Source: Monodelphis domestica
Lineage: Eukaryota; Chordata; Mammalia; Didelphimorphia; Didelphidae
Reading direction: 5' to 3'
Assembly (NCBI RefSeq): GCF_027887165.1
Contig: NC_077232.1
Location: 18,554,755-18,618,754, forward strand
DNA length: 64,000 bases
In this document: positions 45,195-57,185 of the stretch, one piece after another
Position numbering within the stretch: the stretch's first letter is position 1
How the letters are laid out: each line of letters begins with the position of its first letter
Translations under genes and position numbers: made by a program
Notes under the pieces: generated by a model
Database searches by the model: none
Told to the model about the DNA's origin: nothing
Seen by the model: the letters and a program-made list of their open reading frames with translations, nothing else

Positions 45195-45425
45195 TAGGCA
45201 GCGCAGGTGATTGAGCAATGGATTTGGAGTCGGGAAGACATGAGTTAAAATTTGGCCACAGACTCTTACTATTTTTGTGACCCAGAAAAAGTCACTTAAT
45301 TCTGTTTGCCTCAATTTCCTGATCTGAAAAATGAGGTAGAGAATGAAAGAGAAACCACTTCAGTATCTTTGCCAAGAAAACTTCTCATCAGGTTCTGAAT
45401 TTTTGAATAGAACCAAAAAAATGAC
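45195..45425 (+). repeat. Marsupial tRNA/MIR-like SINE
   Basis: Paralog of 8590-8815 (GGATTTGGAGTCGGGAAGAC, AAAAAGTCACTTAATTCTG). Confidence 0.7.
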
Positions 45426-46339
45426 TGAAACACAACAACCTTACCTACATATCTTAAAGTCTGAGCCTCAGTTTCCTTACGTTAACAGAGTCTTAAGAGT
45501 GAGACTTGTAATATTCTTTTGTGGAATGAAGGGTATTTGTGTACACATGTTCACATTCACAGACACAACTAGACAACCCCTATAGACATGTATAAACATA
45601 ATCATGATATAGAATTTCTAGCTATTACCTTCTAGAGGAGGAAGAGAAGATACTTAACTTTGAATGGTATAGTAATTACAGAGTGAAGCCAAATAAGATG
45701 CTTGGAATGTGTCCTGTTTATGGTAATCGCGTTGCTTATTCAATAACTCTTCTGTTAGAGGTTGGTTACTAAATACTTAAGAATTTAAGCTCTACCAAAA
45801 ATGCATAAGACAGTTTAAAAGTTAAGCCTTGTTATGAGTTTTTTCTAACACTATATGAATTATAAATTATAAAAAAATTTTGTCTTGACTTTTAACATTT
45901 GCTGATTTCTACATTCTTTTACACTTACAGTCAACATTAATTAAATCTTTGTGAGCCACTTAAAATTGGATCCAACACACTGCTACAGCAAGGGTATCTT
46001 AAGGAAGGAACATAAATTACAGGTACTCCCTAATGGGTGGATAGATCTTTGAGAGATTAGGCGGGAGAGAGGCCTTTCATTACACTGTTAGGTTAGGATC
46101 CTGATGCCAACTTCAATAAAAATTCCAGTTTAATTATTAGGTTCTTCATGTACTTTACATGTTTCTGGGTCTGAATAGAGATTCCTGTGAATTTCTGTTA
46201 ACATAATTTGATTTTTCTGTGGGACGTAATTAAGGCTTTCTATTATTGTGTAACCTGAATTATTTCATAGGAGTTAGAGATCTATAGTGCCCATTTTGGG
46301 AGAAACATAAGAAGATGCTGTAGTATTTGCATGTCAATT

Positions 46340-46540
46340 GATTTTTAAAATATATTTTATTTACCCAATTACAGATATTAATAATTTCAAAATACATTTT
46401 CTGAGATTATAAGATTCAAATTGTCTCCCTCCTCTTTCCTCCACCCTTCTAAAGATGGTAAGCAATTTGATCTCTATTATACAGGTATTATCCTACAAAA
46501 TGCTCTTCCATATTGGTCACTGTTGAAAAGAACACCAAAA
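46340..46540 (-). mobile_element. Old L1 3' UTR fragment
   Basis: Paralog of 9770-9965. Confidence 0.55.
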
Positions 46541-48564
46541 TAAATCCCAAACCCCAACATAAAAACATAAACCCCTGTGGTAAATTGATGTTTTAGAAAA
46601 TCTCAATTGAAAGAGTATTATAAAATTAATTTTTATATCCCACTTTTTGTTTTATTTATTTTTGGTTGAAAATTATATCTTTTTACTAGAATCAATATTT
46701 GTATAGCAAATCTAGACTTGTGGACTCAATGGTAAAATTCACAAGAGTTTAAACTCCCCTATTTCTGTGGGCTAAAGTAGAATCCCCAAAAGCCACATTT
46801 GGGAAGTTTTCCTCACCATGGTGAGATACGAGTCAATTTGGATATTGGATGTATGCTCATCCCAAGATATTTAAGGCAATGTGAGTCAATAAGGTTAAAG
46901 ATATTTCCTAATGTTTGAAACCATAACACCACTAATGAGTCTATATTCTAAATAAATCAAATATAGGGTGGAAAGGATCTTCTTACACAAAAATATTGCT
47001 TGCCATCTCAGTAGGGAGGAAAGAGAGACATGGGTTGCAAAACATCAACAAATGATTACTATAAAGTATATTTACTAATTGGAATGATATGACTAAAAAA
47101 AAGTTTAAAAAAAGATAGTTGCTCACCACTAGACTTCCAGAGGCTATTATTAATTTCTGTGTTTTCTCTGTTGTCTTCTATTATTGAAATCTGGCCTCTC
47201 TGAGTCAAAAGAAGCCAACTCTAACCTTTATCATTTTGTGATCAACACAACCTTAGTTTACTTTCCATCATATTACTTTGGGTGTCTTATAAAACCAACT
47301 GTTTAAAAGAGCTGCTTTAACTATCCATTACATATTTGACTAATGAGGAACCTTTGATCCTTTTTATTGGTCATTGTTGAACATTCTTTTGATTTGCTGA
47401 TATTCAGATCTTTGTACCTCATTTTCTCCTTATCACAGATTTTTATTGTCACAGTAAGACATCAAGAAGAGAGAAAGAGAGAATTCTTTTTTTTTTTTGC
47501 AGGTCTTTTCCCAGGAATAAATGTGTTCAATGAGAGCCTATAAGTCGTGGTCAGGCATGAGGGTCTATTGTAGGTCTTTAGTGTTTCTTTCCCATATTGA
47601 ACTAGACACTTTCTTTGGACTCAAGAAAGCTGGCATGAGGTCACTCTAAAAAAGACATTGTTCATCAGCAAAAGTTCAGTGAGTATTAGTGGGAAACAAG
47701 AAAAGTATCAATCAAGTGTAGGTTTTGGAAGCTTAAATGATAATTCCATACATGACCATATTGAAGAAATTTTCACCCTTACTGAGAGAGGTGATATTTT
47801 TTGTATTCTCTGATCTCTTTAGAGTATATCTGAAAATTTTATTCAGTCCAGAATGTGATCACTTGGGAAGAAGAATAAGACTTGGAAAAGCCACAGAGAA
47901 AATCTACTCTAGACTATTCCATATAAGGATCAATAAGAGCATATATTCATTTAGGAGAAAGAAAATGTTGCTATGGATGGGTAAATTATTGGATTCTATG
48001 TCATATGGAATAGGGAATACAGACATATTCTGTGGAAAAATGACTAGAATTTTGAGGTGAATTTGGTTGCTTTCAAGGAAATATTTTCTTAAAAAATGGA
48101 GCAATTCCAAACTGGTTTTGCCCCCTGAAGAATTCATCTTCACTGTGTACTTCAACTGGGATATCCACTTGCTGAATGTGTTGTAGAGAATATCCCTTTT
48201 AAGGAGTACATAAGATTTGATGACTTCTGGGACCACTCTGATTCGAAGATTGTGTAATTTACTCCACTATTCAACTCAAGATTTTTCCCCAGACCTATGA
48301 CCTTATATACACATAATACCACTGAATCCAGATCCATGGAATCCTATTGGGGCAAATCAAACTTGTACCTTTTGTTTTTATCTATCTATAACCTCATATG
48401 TCATTAAGACTTTGGATTGTAAAATATGAAAAGTTATAGTACTCTACCATTCCTTCAACAAGTTTGAAATTAAATAGGTAATGATAAGAATGGTCAGGTA
48501 TATTTTGAAAATATCAATATCCTTCTTTATTAAAATTGTGAAGACAACTTATGTATTAGTAGTC

Positions 48565-48579
48565 ATTATTTATAATTTT
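48565..48579 (+). repeat. Target-site duplication of L1, left copy
   Basis: Fifteen bases ATTATTTATAATTTT, identical to 55876-55890. Confidence 0.85.
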
Positions 48580-48991
48580 TTTTAATTTTATAATATTTTA
48601 TTTGATCATTTCCATGCATTATTCATTAAAGACAAAGATCATTTTCTTTTCCTCCCCCCCAACCCCCATAGCCGACTGTGATTCCACTGGGTATCACATG
48701 TGTTCTTGATTCAAACCCATTGCCATGTTGTTAATATTTGCATTACAGTGTTAGTTTAGAGTCTCTCCTCTGTCATGTCCCCTCAACCACTATAGTCAGA
48801 CAGTTGCTTTTCCTTGGTGTTTCTACTCCAACAGTATGTCCTCTGCTTATGAATAGTGTTTTTCCTCCTAGATCCCTGCAGATTGTTCAGGGACATTACA
48901 CCTCCACTAATGGAGAAGTCCATTACATTCGATTATACCACAGTGTATTAGTCTCTGTGTACAATGTTCTACTGGTTCTGCTCCTCTCGCT

Positions 48992-51900
48992 CTATATAAC
49001 TTCCTGGAGGTAGTTCCAGTCTCCATAGAATTCCTCCAGTTTATTATTCCTTTTTGCACAATAGTATTCCATCACCAACATATGCCACAATCTGTTCAGC
49101 CATTCCCCAATTGATGGGTTTCCCCTCGTTTTCCAATTTTTGGCCACCACAAAGAGCGCAGCTATGAATATTCTTGTACAAGTCTTTTTCTCCATTATCT
49201 CTTTGGGGTACAAACCCAGCAGTGCTATGCCTGGATCAAAGGGTAGACATTCTTTCATCACCCTTTGGGCATAGTTCCAAATTGCCCTCCATAATGGTTG
49301 GATCAGTTCACAACTCCACCAGCAATGAATTAATGTCCCTACTTTGCCACATCCCCCCCAGCATTCATTACTTTCCTTTACTATAATGTTAGCCAATCTG
49401 CTAGGTGTGAGGTGATACCTCAGAGTTGTTTTGATTTGCATCTCTCTGATTATAAGAGATTTAGAACACTTCTTCATGTGCTTATTTATAGTTTTCATTT
49501 CTTTAATCTGAAAACTGCCTATCCATGTTCCTTGCCAATTTATGAATTGGAAAATGGTTTTGTTTTTTGTAAAATTGATTTAGCTCTTTATAAATTTGAG
49601 TAATTAAACCTTTTTCAGAGGTTTTTATGAAGATTTTTTCCCAATTTGTTGTTTTCCTTCTGATTTTAGTTACATTGGTTTTGTTTGTACAAAACCTTTT
49701 TAATCTGATGTAGTCTAAATTATTTATTTTACATTTTGTGATTCTTTCTAAGTCTTGCTTGGTTTTAAAGTCTTTCCCTTCCCAAAGGTCTGACATGTAT
49801 ACTATTCTGTGTTCACCCAATTTACTTATGGTTTCCTTCTTTATGTTTAAGTCATTCACCCATTTTGAATTTATCTTGGTGTAGGGTATGAGGTGTTGAT
49901 CAATTCCTAATCTCTCCCACACTGTCTTCCAATTTTCCCAGCAGTTTTTATCGAATAGTGGATTTTGGTCCCAAAAGCTGGGATCTTTGGGTTTATCGTA
50001 TACTGTCTTCCTGAGGTCGCTTGCCCCAAGTCTGTTCCACTGATCCTCCTTTCTGTCTCTTAGCCAGTACCAAATTGTTTTGATGACTGCTGCTTTGTAA
50101 TATAATTCAAGGTATGGGACTGCAAGGCCCCCCTCATTTGTGTTTTTTTTCATTATTTCCCTGAATATCCTTGATATTTTGTTAGTCCAAATGAACTTTG
50201 TTATGGTTTTTTCTAAATCAGTAAAGAAATTTTTGGGGAGTTCCATGGGTATGGCACTAAATAGATCAATAAGTTTGGGTAGGATGGTCATTTTTATTAT
50301 ATTGGCTCGTCCTATCCATGAGCAGTTAATGTTTTTCCAATTGCTCAAGTCTAGTTTTAGTTGTGTGGAGAGGGTTTGTAGTTGTGTTCATATAGTTCCT
50401 GTGTTTATCTAGGGAGATAGATTCCTAGGTATTTTATTTTGTCTAAGGTGATTTTGAATGGGATTTCTCTTTCTAGTTTTTGCTGCTGAGCTGTGTTGGA
50501 GATATATAGAAATGCTGATGACTTCTGTATGTTTATTTTGTATCTTGCCACTTTGCTAAAGTTGTTGATTATTTCAATTAGCTTTTTGGTTGAATCTCTA
50601 GGATTCTTTAAGTAGACCATCATGTCATCTGCAAAGAGTGATAACGTGGTCTCCTCCTTGCCTATTTTGATGCCTTCAATTACTTTTTCTTCTCTAATTG
50701 CAACTTCTAGTGTTTCTAGTACAATGTCAAATAGTAGAGGTGATAATGGGCATCCTTGTTTCATCCTGATCTTATTGGGAATGCATCCAGTTTATCCCCA
50801 TTGCCGATGATATTAGTTGATGGTTTTAGATATATACTGTTCATTATTTTTAGGAATGACCCTTCTATTCCTATGATTTCTAGTGTTTTCAATAGGAATG
50901 GGTGTTGTATTTTATCAAAGGCTTTTTCTGCGTCTATTGAGATAATCATGTGGTTCTTGTTTGTTTGCTTGTTGATGTGGTCAATTATGTCGATGGTTTT
51001 CCTAATATTGTACCAGCCCAGTATCCCTGGTATAAATCCTACTTGATCATGGTAGATGACCCTTCTGATCACTTGCTGGAGTCTTTTTGCCAGTATCCTA
51101 TTTAAGATTTTTGCATCTATATCTATTAGGGAGATTGGTCTGTAGTTTCTTTCTTTGTTTTTGACCTGCCTGGTTTTGGAATAAGTACCATGTTTGTGTC
51201 ATAAAAGGAGTTTGGTAGAACTCCCTCTTTGCTTATTATGTCAAATAGTTTGTATAGTATTGGGATTAACTGTTCTCTTCATGTTCGATAGAATTCACTG
51301 GTGAATCCATCAGGCCCTGGGGATTTTTTCTTAGGAAGTTCTTTGATGGCTTGTTGGATTTCATTTTCTGATATGGGATTATTTAAGAATTCTATTTCTT
51401 CTTCTGTTAGTCTAGGCAGTTTGTATTTTTGTATATATTCATCCATATTACCTAAATTGGTGTATTTATTGCCATATAATTGGGCAAAGTAATTTTTAAT
51501 GATTGCCTTAATTTCCTCTTCATCGGAGGTGATGTACCCCTTTTCATCTTTGATGCTGTTAATTTGCTTTTCTTCCTTCCTTTTTTAAATTAGATTGACC
51601 AGTACTTTGTCTATTTTGTTTGTTTTTTCAAAGTACCAGATTCTTGTCTTATTTATTAAATCAATAGTCCTATCATTTTCTATTTTATTAATTTCTCCCT
51701 TAATTTTTAGGATTTGTAGTTTTGATTTCTTCTGGGGTTTTTTAATTTCGTTGCTTTTGAGTTTTTTTATTTGCATTTCCAATTGATTGATCTCTGCTCT
51801 CCCTAGTTTGTTAATATATGTACTTAGGGATATGAATTTACCTCTGATTACCGCTTTGGCTGCATCCCAAAAGGTTTGAAAGGATGTCTCACCATTGTCA

Positions 51901-52620
51901 TTTTCCTTGACGAAATTATTAATTGTTCCTATGATTTCTTCTCTAAACGATTTTGGAGTATCATATTGTTTAATTTCCAATTAGTTTTTGGTTTGGTTTT
52001 CCATGTACCATTACTGATCATTATTTTTATTGCCTTGTGGTCTGGAAAGGCTGCATTTATTATTTCTGCTTTTCTGCATTTATGTGCCATGTTTCTGTGA
52101 CCTAATGTATGGTCAATCTTTGTGAATGTGCCATGTGGTGCTGAGAAGAAGGTGTATTCCTTTTTATGCCTATTTATTTTTCTCCATATGTCTATTAATT
52201 CTAATTTTTCTAAGATTTCATTCACTTCTTTTACCTCTTTCTTATTTATTTTTTTATTTGATTTATCTAAATTTGATAATGGTTGGTTCAATTCTCCCAC
52301 TAATATGGTTTTACTGTCTATTTCTTCCTTCAATTCTCCCAGTTTCTCCATTAGAAATTTGGGTGCTATATTATTTGGTGCATACATGTTTATTAGTGAT
52401 ATTTCCTCATTGTCCAGAGTCCCTTTTAACAAAATATAATTCACTTCCCTAAGCCTTTTGATCAGGTCTATTTTTGCTTTGGCTTTATCAGATATCATGA
52501 TTGCCACTCCTGCCTTCTTTCTGTCAGTTGAGGCCCAGAAGGTCTTACTCCATCCTTTAATTCTGACCTTTTGGGTGTCTACCCGCTTCATGTGTGTTTC
52601 TTGGTAGGATTTTGGATTCT
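48992..52620 (-). pseudogene. L1 ORF2 (endonuclease, RT, C-terminal zinc knuckle), frameshifted
   Basis: ORF2 pieces in several frames. Endonuclease part at 52591-51929, with ETHMKRV, TFFSAPHGTFTKIDHTLG and FPDHKAIKI (the usual SDH reads PDH). Reverse transcriptase from about 51300 to 50405, with [27 protein letters not shown] and [12 protein letters not shown]. Then the thumb/connection region 50348-49503. The C-terminal region 49498-48992 contains the cysteine motif C-x3-C-x7-H-x4-C (CWGGCGKVGTLIHCWWSC). At least five frame breaks separate the parts. The N-terminal endonuclease codons are not recognisable upstream of 52620. Confidence 0.9.
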
Positions 52621-53421
52621 AATCCATTCTTCTATTCATCTACATTTTAAGGGTGAGTTCATCCTATTCACATTCAACGTTATGACTGTCACTTGTGGAC
52701 TCCCTGGCATTTTGATATCTTTCCCTAATTCTAACCTTTCTTCTTCAGCTCTACCTTTTAGTCCAGTAATTTACTTTAAATCAGTCCCCCTTGTACTTCC
52801 TTTTCTACCCCACTCCCTTCTCATTCCCTCCATTATTTTCCCCTGTAGTCTTTTTAAAATTTCCCCCCCATCCTCTCCCTCCCTTGTACTGCTTCCCTCC
52901 CCACCAGTGTGTTTTTTACCCTTCTACTCCCCTATAGGGTGCAAATCTATTCTCTTCCCCAGTGGATTGGATTGTTCTTCCATCTTTGGGTCAGTTTCAA
53001 AGTACATAAGTGTTGAGTATTTCCTATCTCCAACCTCTTTACCCTTCCAGTGTATCAATGTTCTCCCCCCTCCCTCCAAGAGCTTCTTTGTGACATATAA
53101 ATTGACCCCTATTTGTTTCTTTTCCCATTTCTTTTAGTCATAACCTCTTTTCTTTTTTAGCTTTAGTCATGTATATATATATATATACACATGTATATGT
53201 ATTTATGCATGCATATATCTATATACCTATTTATGTCTTGTCCTTTCATCCTATACAGTTTGTTACTGTTCCCTCTGAGTGTAGTTCTTCTAGCTGCTTA
53301 GGTGATAGCAACAGTTTTTAAGAGTTGCCAATGACCTCTTTTCTTATAGGGATACATATCATTTTAACTTATTGAGTCTCTTAAAAAATTTTTTTTGTTG
53401 TTGTTGTTTTTCCCCTCTTTT
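52621..53421 (-). other. Long purine-rich inter-ORF region of the L1
   Basis: About 0.8 kb between recognisable ORF1 and ORF2, strongly pyrimidine-rich on the plus strand (CCTTGTACTTCC, CCCCCCATCC) and so purine-rich on the element strand. Includes an AT microsatellite at 53171-53190. Either an unusually long spacer or a spacer plus a decayed endonuclease start. Confidence 0.6.
53171..53190. repeat. (AT)n microsatellite
   Basis: Short run of AT dinucleotides within the L1 inter-ORF region. Confidence 0.8.
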
Positions 53422-54501
53422 TTAATTACCTTTTGATGATTCTCTTGAGTTCTGTGGTTGGACTTCAAATTTTCTGTTCAGGTCTGGTCTTTTATTTATG
53501 AATGCTTGGAACTCTTCTGTTTTGTTAAATGACCATACTTTCCCCTGTAAGAATATAGTCAGTTTTGATGGGTATTTTATTCTTGGCTGTAGACCTGTTC
53601 CCTTGCTTTCCAGAATATCATATTCCATGCCTTTCTGTCCTTCAGTGTGGATGCAGATAGATCCTGTGTTATCTTCACCATGTTTCCATGGTATCTGAAT
53701 GGCTTCTTCTTGGCAGCTTGTAATATCTGTTCTTTCATCTGATTGTTTTTGATTTTGGCTATAACATTTCTTGGTATTGTCAGTTGGGGATTAAATACAG
53801 GGGGTGATCTGTGGATTCTTTCAATCTCCACTTTCCCCTCTTGTTCTAGGATCTCGGGACAGTTTTCCTGGATAATTTCCTCTAGTATTATGTCCAGGCT
53901 TTTTCTTTTGTCGTGGTCTTCTGGTAGTCCAATTATTCTTAAATTTTCTCTTCTTGAACGATTTTCTAAATCGTCTGTTTTGTGAATGAGATGCTTCACA
54001 TTTTCCTCAATTTTTTCATTCTTTTTTCTTTTGTTTTATAGTGTCCTGCTGCCTTGTGAGGTCACTTGATTCTAGTTGTTTTACTCTGGTTCTTAAAGAT
54101 TGGATTTCATCTCTGGCTTTTTGGTCGTCTTTTTCCTTCTTGTCTGTTTTTCTTTGAAGATCTTCTTTCATCCTCTTTATCTCGTCTTTCATCTCCTTTG
54201 CCTCATCTTTCATCTCCTTTGCCTCATTTTCCAGCTGGATGATTTTGGCTTTCAGGACACTATTTTCTTGTTTTAGTTCAAGTGCCTCTGTTTCCAGATG
54301 ACTTATCTTAATTTTTAAGTTCTTTTCCCAAATGTCTTCAGCCTCTCTTAGTTGTGTTTTGAGTTCTTCCACAGCCTGTATCCAATTCTCTGGGATTTCT
54401 GGTTTATCATTTGCTGATCTCTCTCCCTCTGTTCCATTTGCTGAGTAGTAGCTGTCTATTGTAGTTTCTTTCTTCTGTTTCTGTTGATTGTTCAAATTCA
54501 C
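53422..54501 (-). pseudogene. L1 ORF1 (coiled coil plus RNA-binding domain), frameshifted
   Basis: ORF1p chaperone remnant. The N-terminal part (54501-54016, 161 aa) has a long heptad-rich coiled coil with tandem AKEMKDE repeats (residues about 60-150), which would trimerise the protein. A frame break near 54010 leads to the RNA-binding part (53999-53577, with NRSRRENLRIIGLPE and the C-terminal-domain segment IHRSPP...KPFRYHG). A second break leads to the terminal piece 53628-53422 (YPSKLTIFLQGKVWSF). It would package L1 RNA in the cytoplasm if whole. Confidence 0.88.
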
Positions 54502-54829
54502 CCCTTCTTTATTCCCCGTATTTGTCTGTGCTCTTGTTTCTCTTATTTTTTTTTGTTTTTTGGGGACTTCTATTGGTCTCCCCTCTTGGAGCTTTAACAG
54601 AAGATCTCTTGGTGTAATCTCTGGGGAAGGGTTGTTGGGGGTTTGAGCTTTCCTGTCCTCTGGAGGCTTTTGATTGGCTTAAAGTCCAGCAGTCAATGAG
54701 GATGGATGGGGAGCCTGGGCTTCCCTGTGTTCTGGAGACTTTTGATGGGATTGAGTTCAGCTTAGTTGGGCTGGGTTTACTCTGAGTTTTAAACTTCCTG
54801 GACGGCTGGAGCAAATATGGAGGATCTCC

Positions 54830-55875
54830 AAAGCTCTGCAGGTCTGCCTGCAGGCTGCCAGGTCTATGCTCCTTCTAGGCTGCCATCTTGACTTCGCCTC
54901 TAGGTTTCTGTTTTTTCAGAAGACCCTAAGGGGGGAGGTGCATGGCCTCCCTGGGCTCTGAGGGCTCCTTATGGGATTAGGTTCAGCTGGTTCTTTCAAA
55001 AGACCCTGCTCACTAAGGGGGCAGGGATTGTGGCTTGCCTGGTCTCTGAGGGCTCCTGATGGGATTAGGTTCACCTGGTTTGGGCCAAATGAGCCCTGAA
55101 GCAAAAAAACCTCCTCCTCCACAATCTGTGTTGAATGCCTGGACACTGGCCCAGGGTGTTTTCAAGGTAAGCCTTTCCCCGGCCCTGAGGTTTTTGTTCT
55201 TTCAGAAGCTCTGAGGGCTCCTGATGGGATTAGGTTCAGGTGGTATGGGCCGAATGATCCCCGAGCCAAAAAAAGGAAGAAAAAAAACCCTCCTCCTTCA
55301 CAGTCTGTGTTGAATGCCCGGAGACTGGCCCAGGTTACTTTCAAGGTAAGCTCTTCGGAACAACCCCTTTCCCAGCCCTGAGTTTTCTGTCCTTTCAGTA
55401 GCTCTGAGGGCTCCTGATGGGATTGGGTTCAGCTGGTGCCCTAAAGCTGGGACCTCCCTTGAGACTCAGATGGAAGGACTCAGCCAGGGGGCTACAGGCT
55501 TCCCCCTTCTCTCTATGTTTCCCTGCAGTCTGTGTTGGGCACCCTGGAGACTGGTTCAGGTTGCTTTCAAGGTGAGTCCTCAGAGCCCTGAGGTTCCATC
55601 TGCTGCCGTGGGCTCAGCACTCTGGGTTGGGGGTGATGGGTCCTGGGACCTTCCTTCTGCCTACCCTTTAGATCTGAGTGATCTAGGGTTCTGGCTTTTG
55701 GGGTGTGGTACCTTTTGATCCAGGTCCAGGAGGAGGGTTCCCCAGGTCTATCCTGTTGTTCAGCTTGAATTTCGGTGTCCTAGGAGCACTCTGTTTGCGA
55801 TCGGTAAGGAAGGGTTTCCAAGGTCTGAACTTTTGCTGCTTATCTGCTGCCATCTTGACTGGAAGTCTCACAAAA
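54830..55875 (-). promoter_or_regulatory. L1 5' UTR with repeated units
   Basis: GC-richer 5' UTR. A segment around GAGGGCTCCTGATGGGATTA recurs at 54955, 55044, 55208 and 55401, and a second one around CTGTGTTGAATGCC at about 55126, 55305 and 55527. The spacing is irregular, about 90-230 bp. Repeated 5' units act as promoter monomers in rodent L1s; that role here is inferred. The terminal CCATCTTGACT near 55849-55859 marks the element start. Confidence 0.6.
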
Positions 55876-55890
55876 ATTATTTATAATTTT
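55876..55890 (+). repeat. Target-site duplication of L1, right copy
   Basis: ATTATTTATAATTTT, identical to 48565-48579. Confidence 0.85.
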
Positions 55891-56094
55891 ATTGAGGGCC
55901 AGGATCTATGATCTTTAGTCTTTGATTTCCTAGCCCTTAACCTATTATCTTCATAGAATATGAATAAAGAAAACAAATTTATTAAATAATTATTTTGTAT
56001 CATACACTTTGTTTAGCAGTAAGAAAAGAAGTATAAATTCATGATATTTCCTAATTTCAAGAAGTTTATTATTTTATAAGAAGTTTGGTCACAT

Positions 56095-56370
56095 AGAGGT
56101 TGAAAATCTGGAATTGAAGTGAAGGTGACCTGAATTTGAATTCTGCCATAGTGATTGACTAGTTGTGTAACTTCATCAAATCACTTAACTTCTCCTATCC
56201 TCAATATCTTCATCTATATATCCCAGCACAAGGTTTCTCCACCAATGGAACTAAATGACTTTTACCACATCACAATTTATACATGACTTATCGGGGACTT
56301 GAATCTGGGTCTCCTTTCAGCCCAGTACTTTAACCACTATAGCACAAGTCTGCCAAGAAATTTGTGTGAA
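56095..56370. repeat. MIR-like SINE pieces (inverted paralog)
   Basis: Reverse-orientation counterpart of 11075-11345 (GATTGACTAGTTGTGTAACT, then TCTCCTTTCAGCCCAGTACT). Confidence 0.5.
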
Positions 56371-56729
56371 AATAAACTGTCATCATTATTATTTTCCATT
56401 GCTGATTTTTTTCAAAAACAGAGTTCAGTTCTCTAATACAAGGGGGTAAAGAAGATAAAATTCCATGCTCATGGTTGCCATATATCACCTAACAATCATG
56501 CCAAGACCTGATATACCTTTATTTTTGCTTCATTTTGTGGGCTTTGACACTAATGTTGTTTAGCAGCAGGCCAGGATGAAAATGGTGTCATTTAAATTTA
56601 CAGAAAATTTCTTTCCTGTCTCAGCTTTTTCATATTGGATTGTTTTATTACTTGAAGGATTACTTTGAAACATTTTGTCATGTTTATCCCATAAAATTTC
56701 CTCTTTAGGAGTTATAGAATTCATTTGTG

Positions 56730-56960
56730 GGGTAGTTAAGTGGAGCATTGATAGAGCAGTGAGGGTGGACTCATAACAGCTGATATTTATGAGTTCAAAT
56801 CTGGTTTCAGAAACATTCTCGTTGTGTGAAGTTGGGCAAGTCACTTAATCTCTTTGCTTTAGTTCCTCATCATTAAAATCAAATAGAGAAGGAAATGACA
56901 AGCCTTTCCAATATCCTTGCTAAAAAAACTCCAAATTGTATCACATAAATTTGGACATGA
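56730..56960 (+). repeat. Marsupial tRNA-derived SINE
   Basis: Plus-strand counterpart of 10440-10610, more complete: GTGGAGCATTGATAGAGCAG, GGGCAAGTCACTTAATCTC, AAATAGAGAAGGAAATGACA. Confidence 0.7.
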
Positions 56961-57054
56961 TTAAAACAAATGGATAACAATAGCCAATGCACAGGCCATT
57001 TTTTTGGAAAAAAAATAAACCTTTTACAGTCTGTCATAGAATAAGAAGAGTGGA

Positions 57055-57185
57055 AAGGGTTAGACAACTAGGATTCATGACTTGTTCAAAGTCACAAAAC
57101 TAGGTTGTGTTTAAGGCCATATTTGAACCCAGGACTCCCTATCTCTAGGCCTAGCTTTGTATCCACTAAGGTATCAAGTTGCTCA
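57055..57185 (-). repeat. SINE, uninterrupted paralog (empty LTR site)
   Basis: Minus-strand SINE intact across GTCACAAAACTAGGTTGTGT. This is the pre-insertion form of the site holding the LTR element at 13645-17706. Confidence 0.75.

Larger units (their letters stand above)
44975..46918 (+). other. OR2 downstream region, duplicated
   Basis: Matches 8402-10349 of unit 1 in direct orientation, including the SINE (45195-45425) and L1 3' piece (46340-46540). Homology stops at about 46918, where the inverted segment begins. No gene. Confidence 0.75.
48580..55875 (-). mobile_element. Near-full-length L1 LINE with 15-bp target duplication
   Basis: A 7.3 kb minus-strand L1 with, in element order: a 5' UTR with repeated units (about 55875-54830), ORF1 (54501-53422), a long purine-rich inter-ORF region (53420-52620), ORF2 (about 52620-48992) and a 3' UTR ending in an A tract (T run from 48580). 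The perfect 15-bp target duplication and TTTT-adjacent site are typical of target-primed reverse transcription. Multiple frameshifts in both ORFs make it inactive. The insertion lies inside the inverted segment, with sequence paralogous to unit 1 on both sides. Confidence 0.93.
46919..57035 (-). other. Inverted segment relative to unit 1
   Basis: After removing the L1 at 48580-55875 and its extra target copy, about 2.8 kb aligns in reverse with 10350-13190. For example 46975-47060 pairs with 13140-13060, 47740-48240 with 12390-11890, and 56700-57030 with 10660-10355. Immediately outside it, direct homology resumes (46918 with 10349, 57036 with about 13577). About 0.38 kb of unit 1 (13190-13577) has no counterpart. 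Contains no gene. Confidence 0.75.

Noticed and set aside
52571-53137. 188-codon plus-strand open frame
   Set aside because: Antisense to the purine-rich inter-ORF region of the L1. The Ser/Pro/Leu-rich translation reflects pyrimidine bias.
54509-55344. Several minus-strand proline/serine-rich open frames upstream of L1 ORF1
   Set aside because: They fall in the repeated 5' UTR units of the L1 and vary with the repeats. Not credible proteins.
55161-55350. Splice-like donor and acceptor sequences (AAGGTAAG, TTCTTTCAG) on the plus strand
   Set aside because: They recur with the L1 5' UTR units, and the implied introns of about 45 bp are too short. Antisense splicing cannot be supported from sequence alone.
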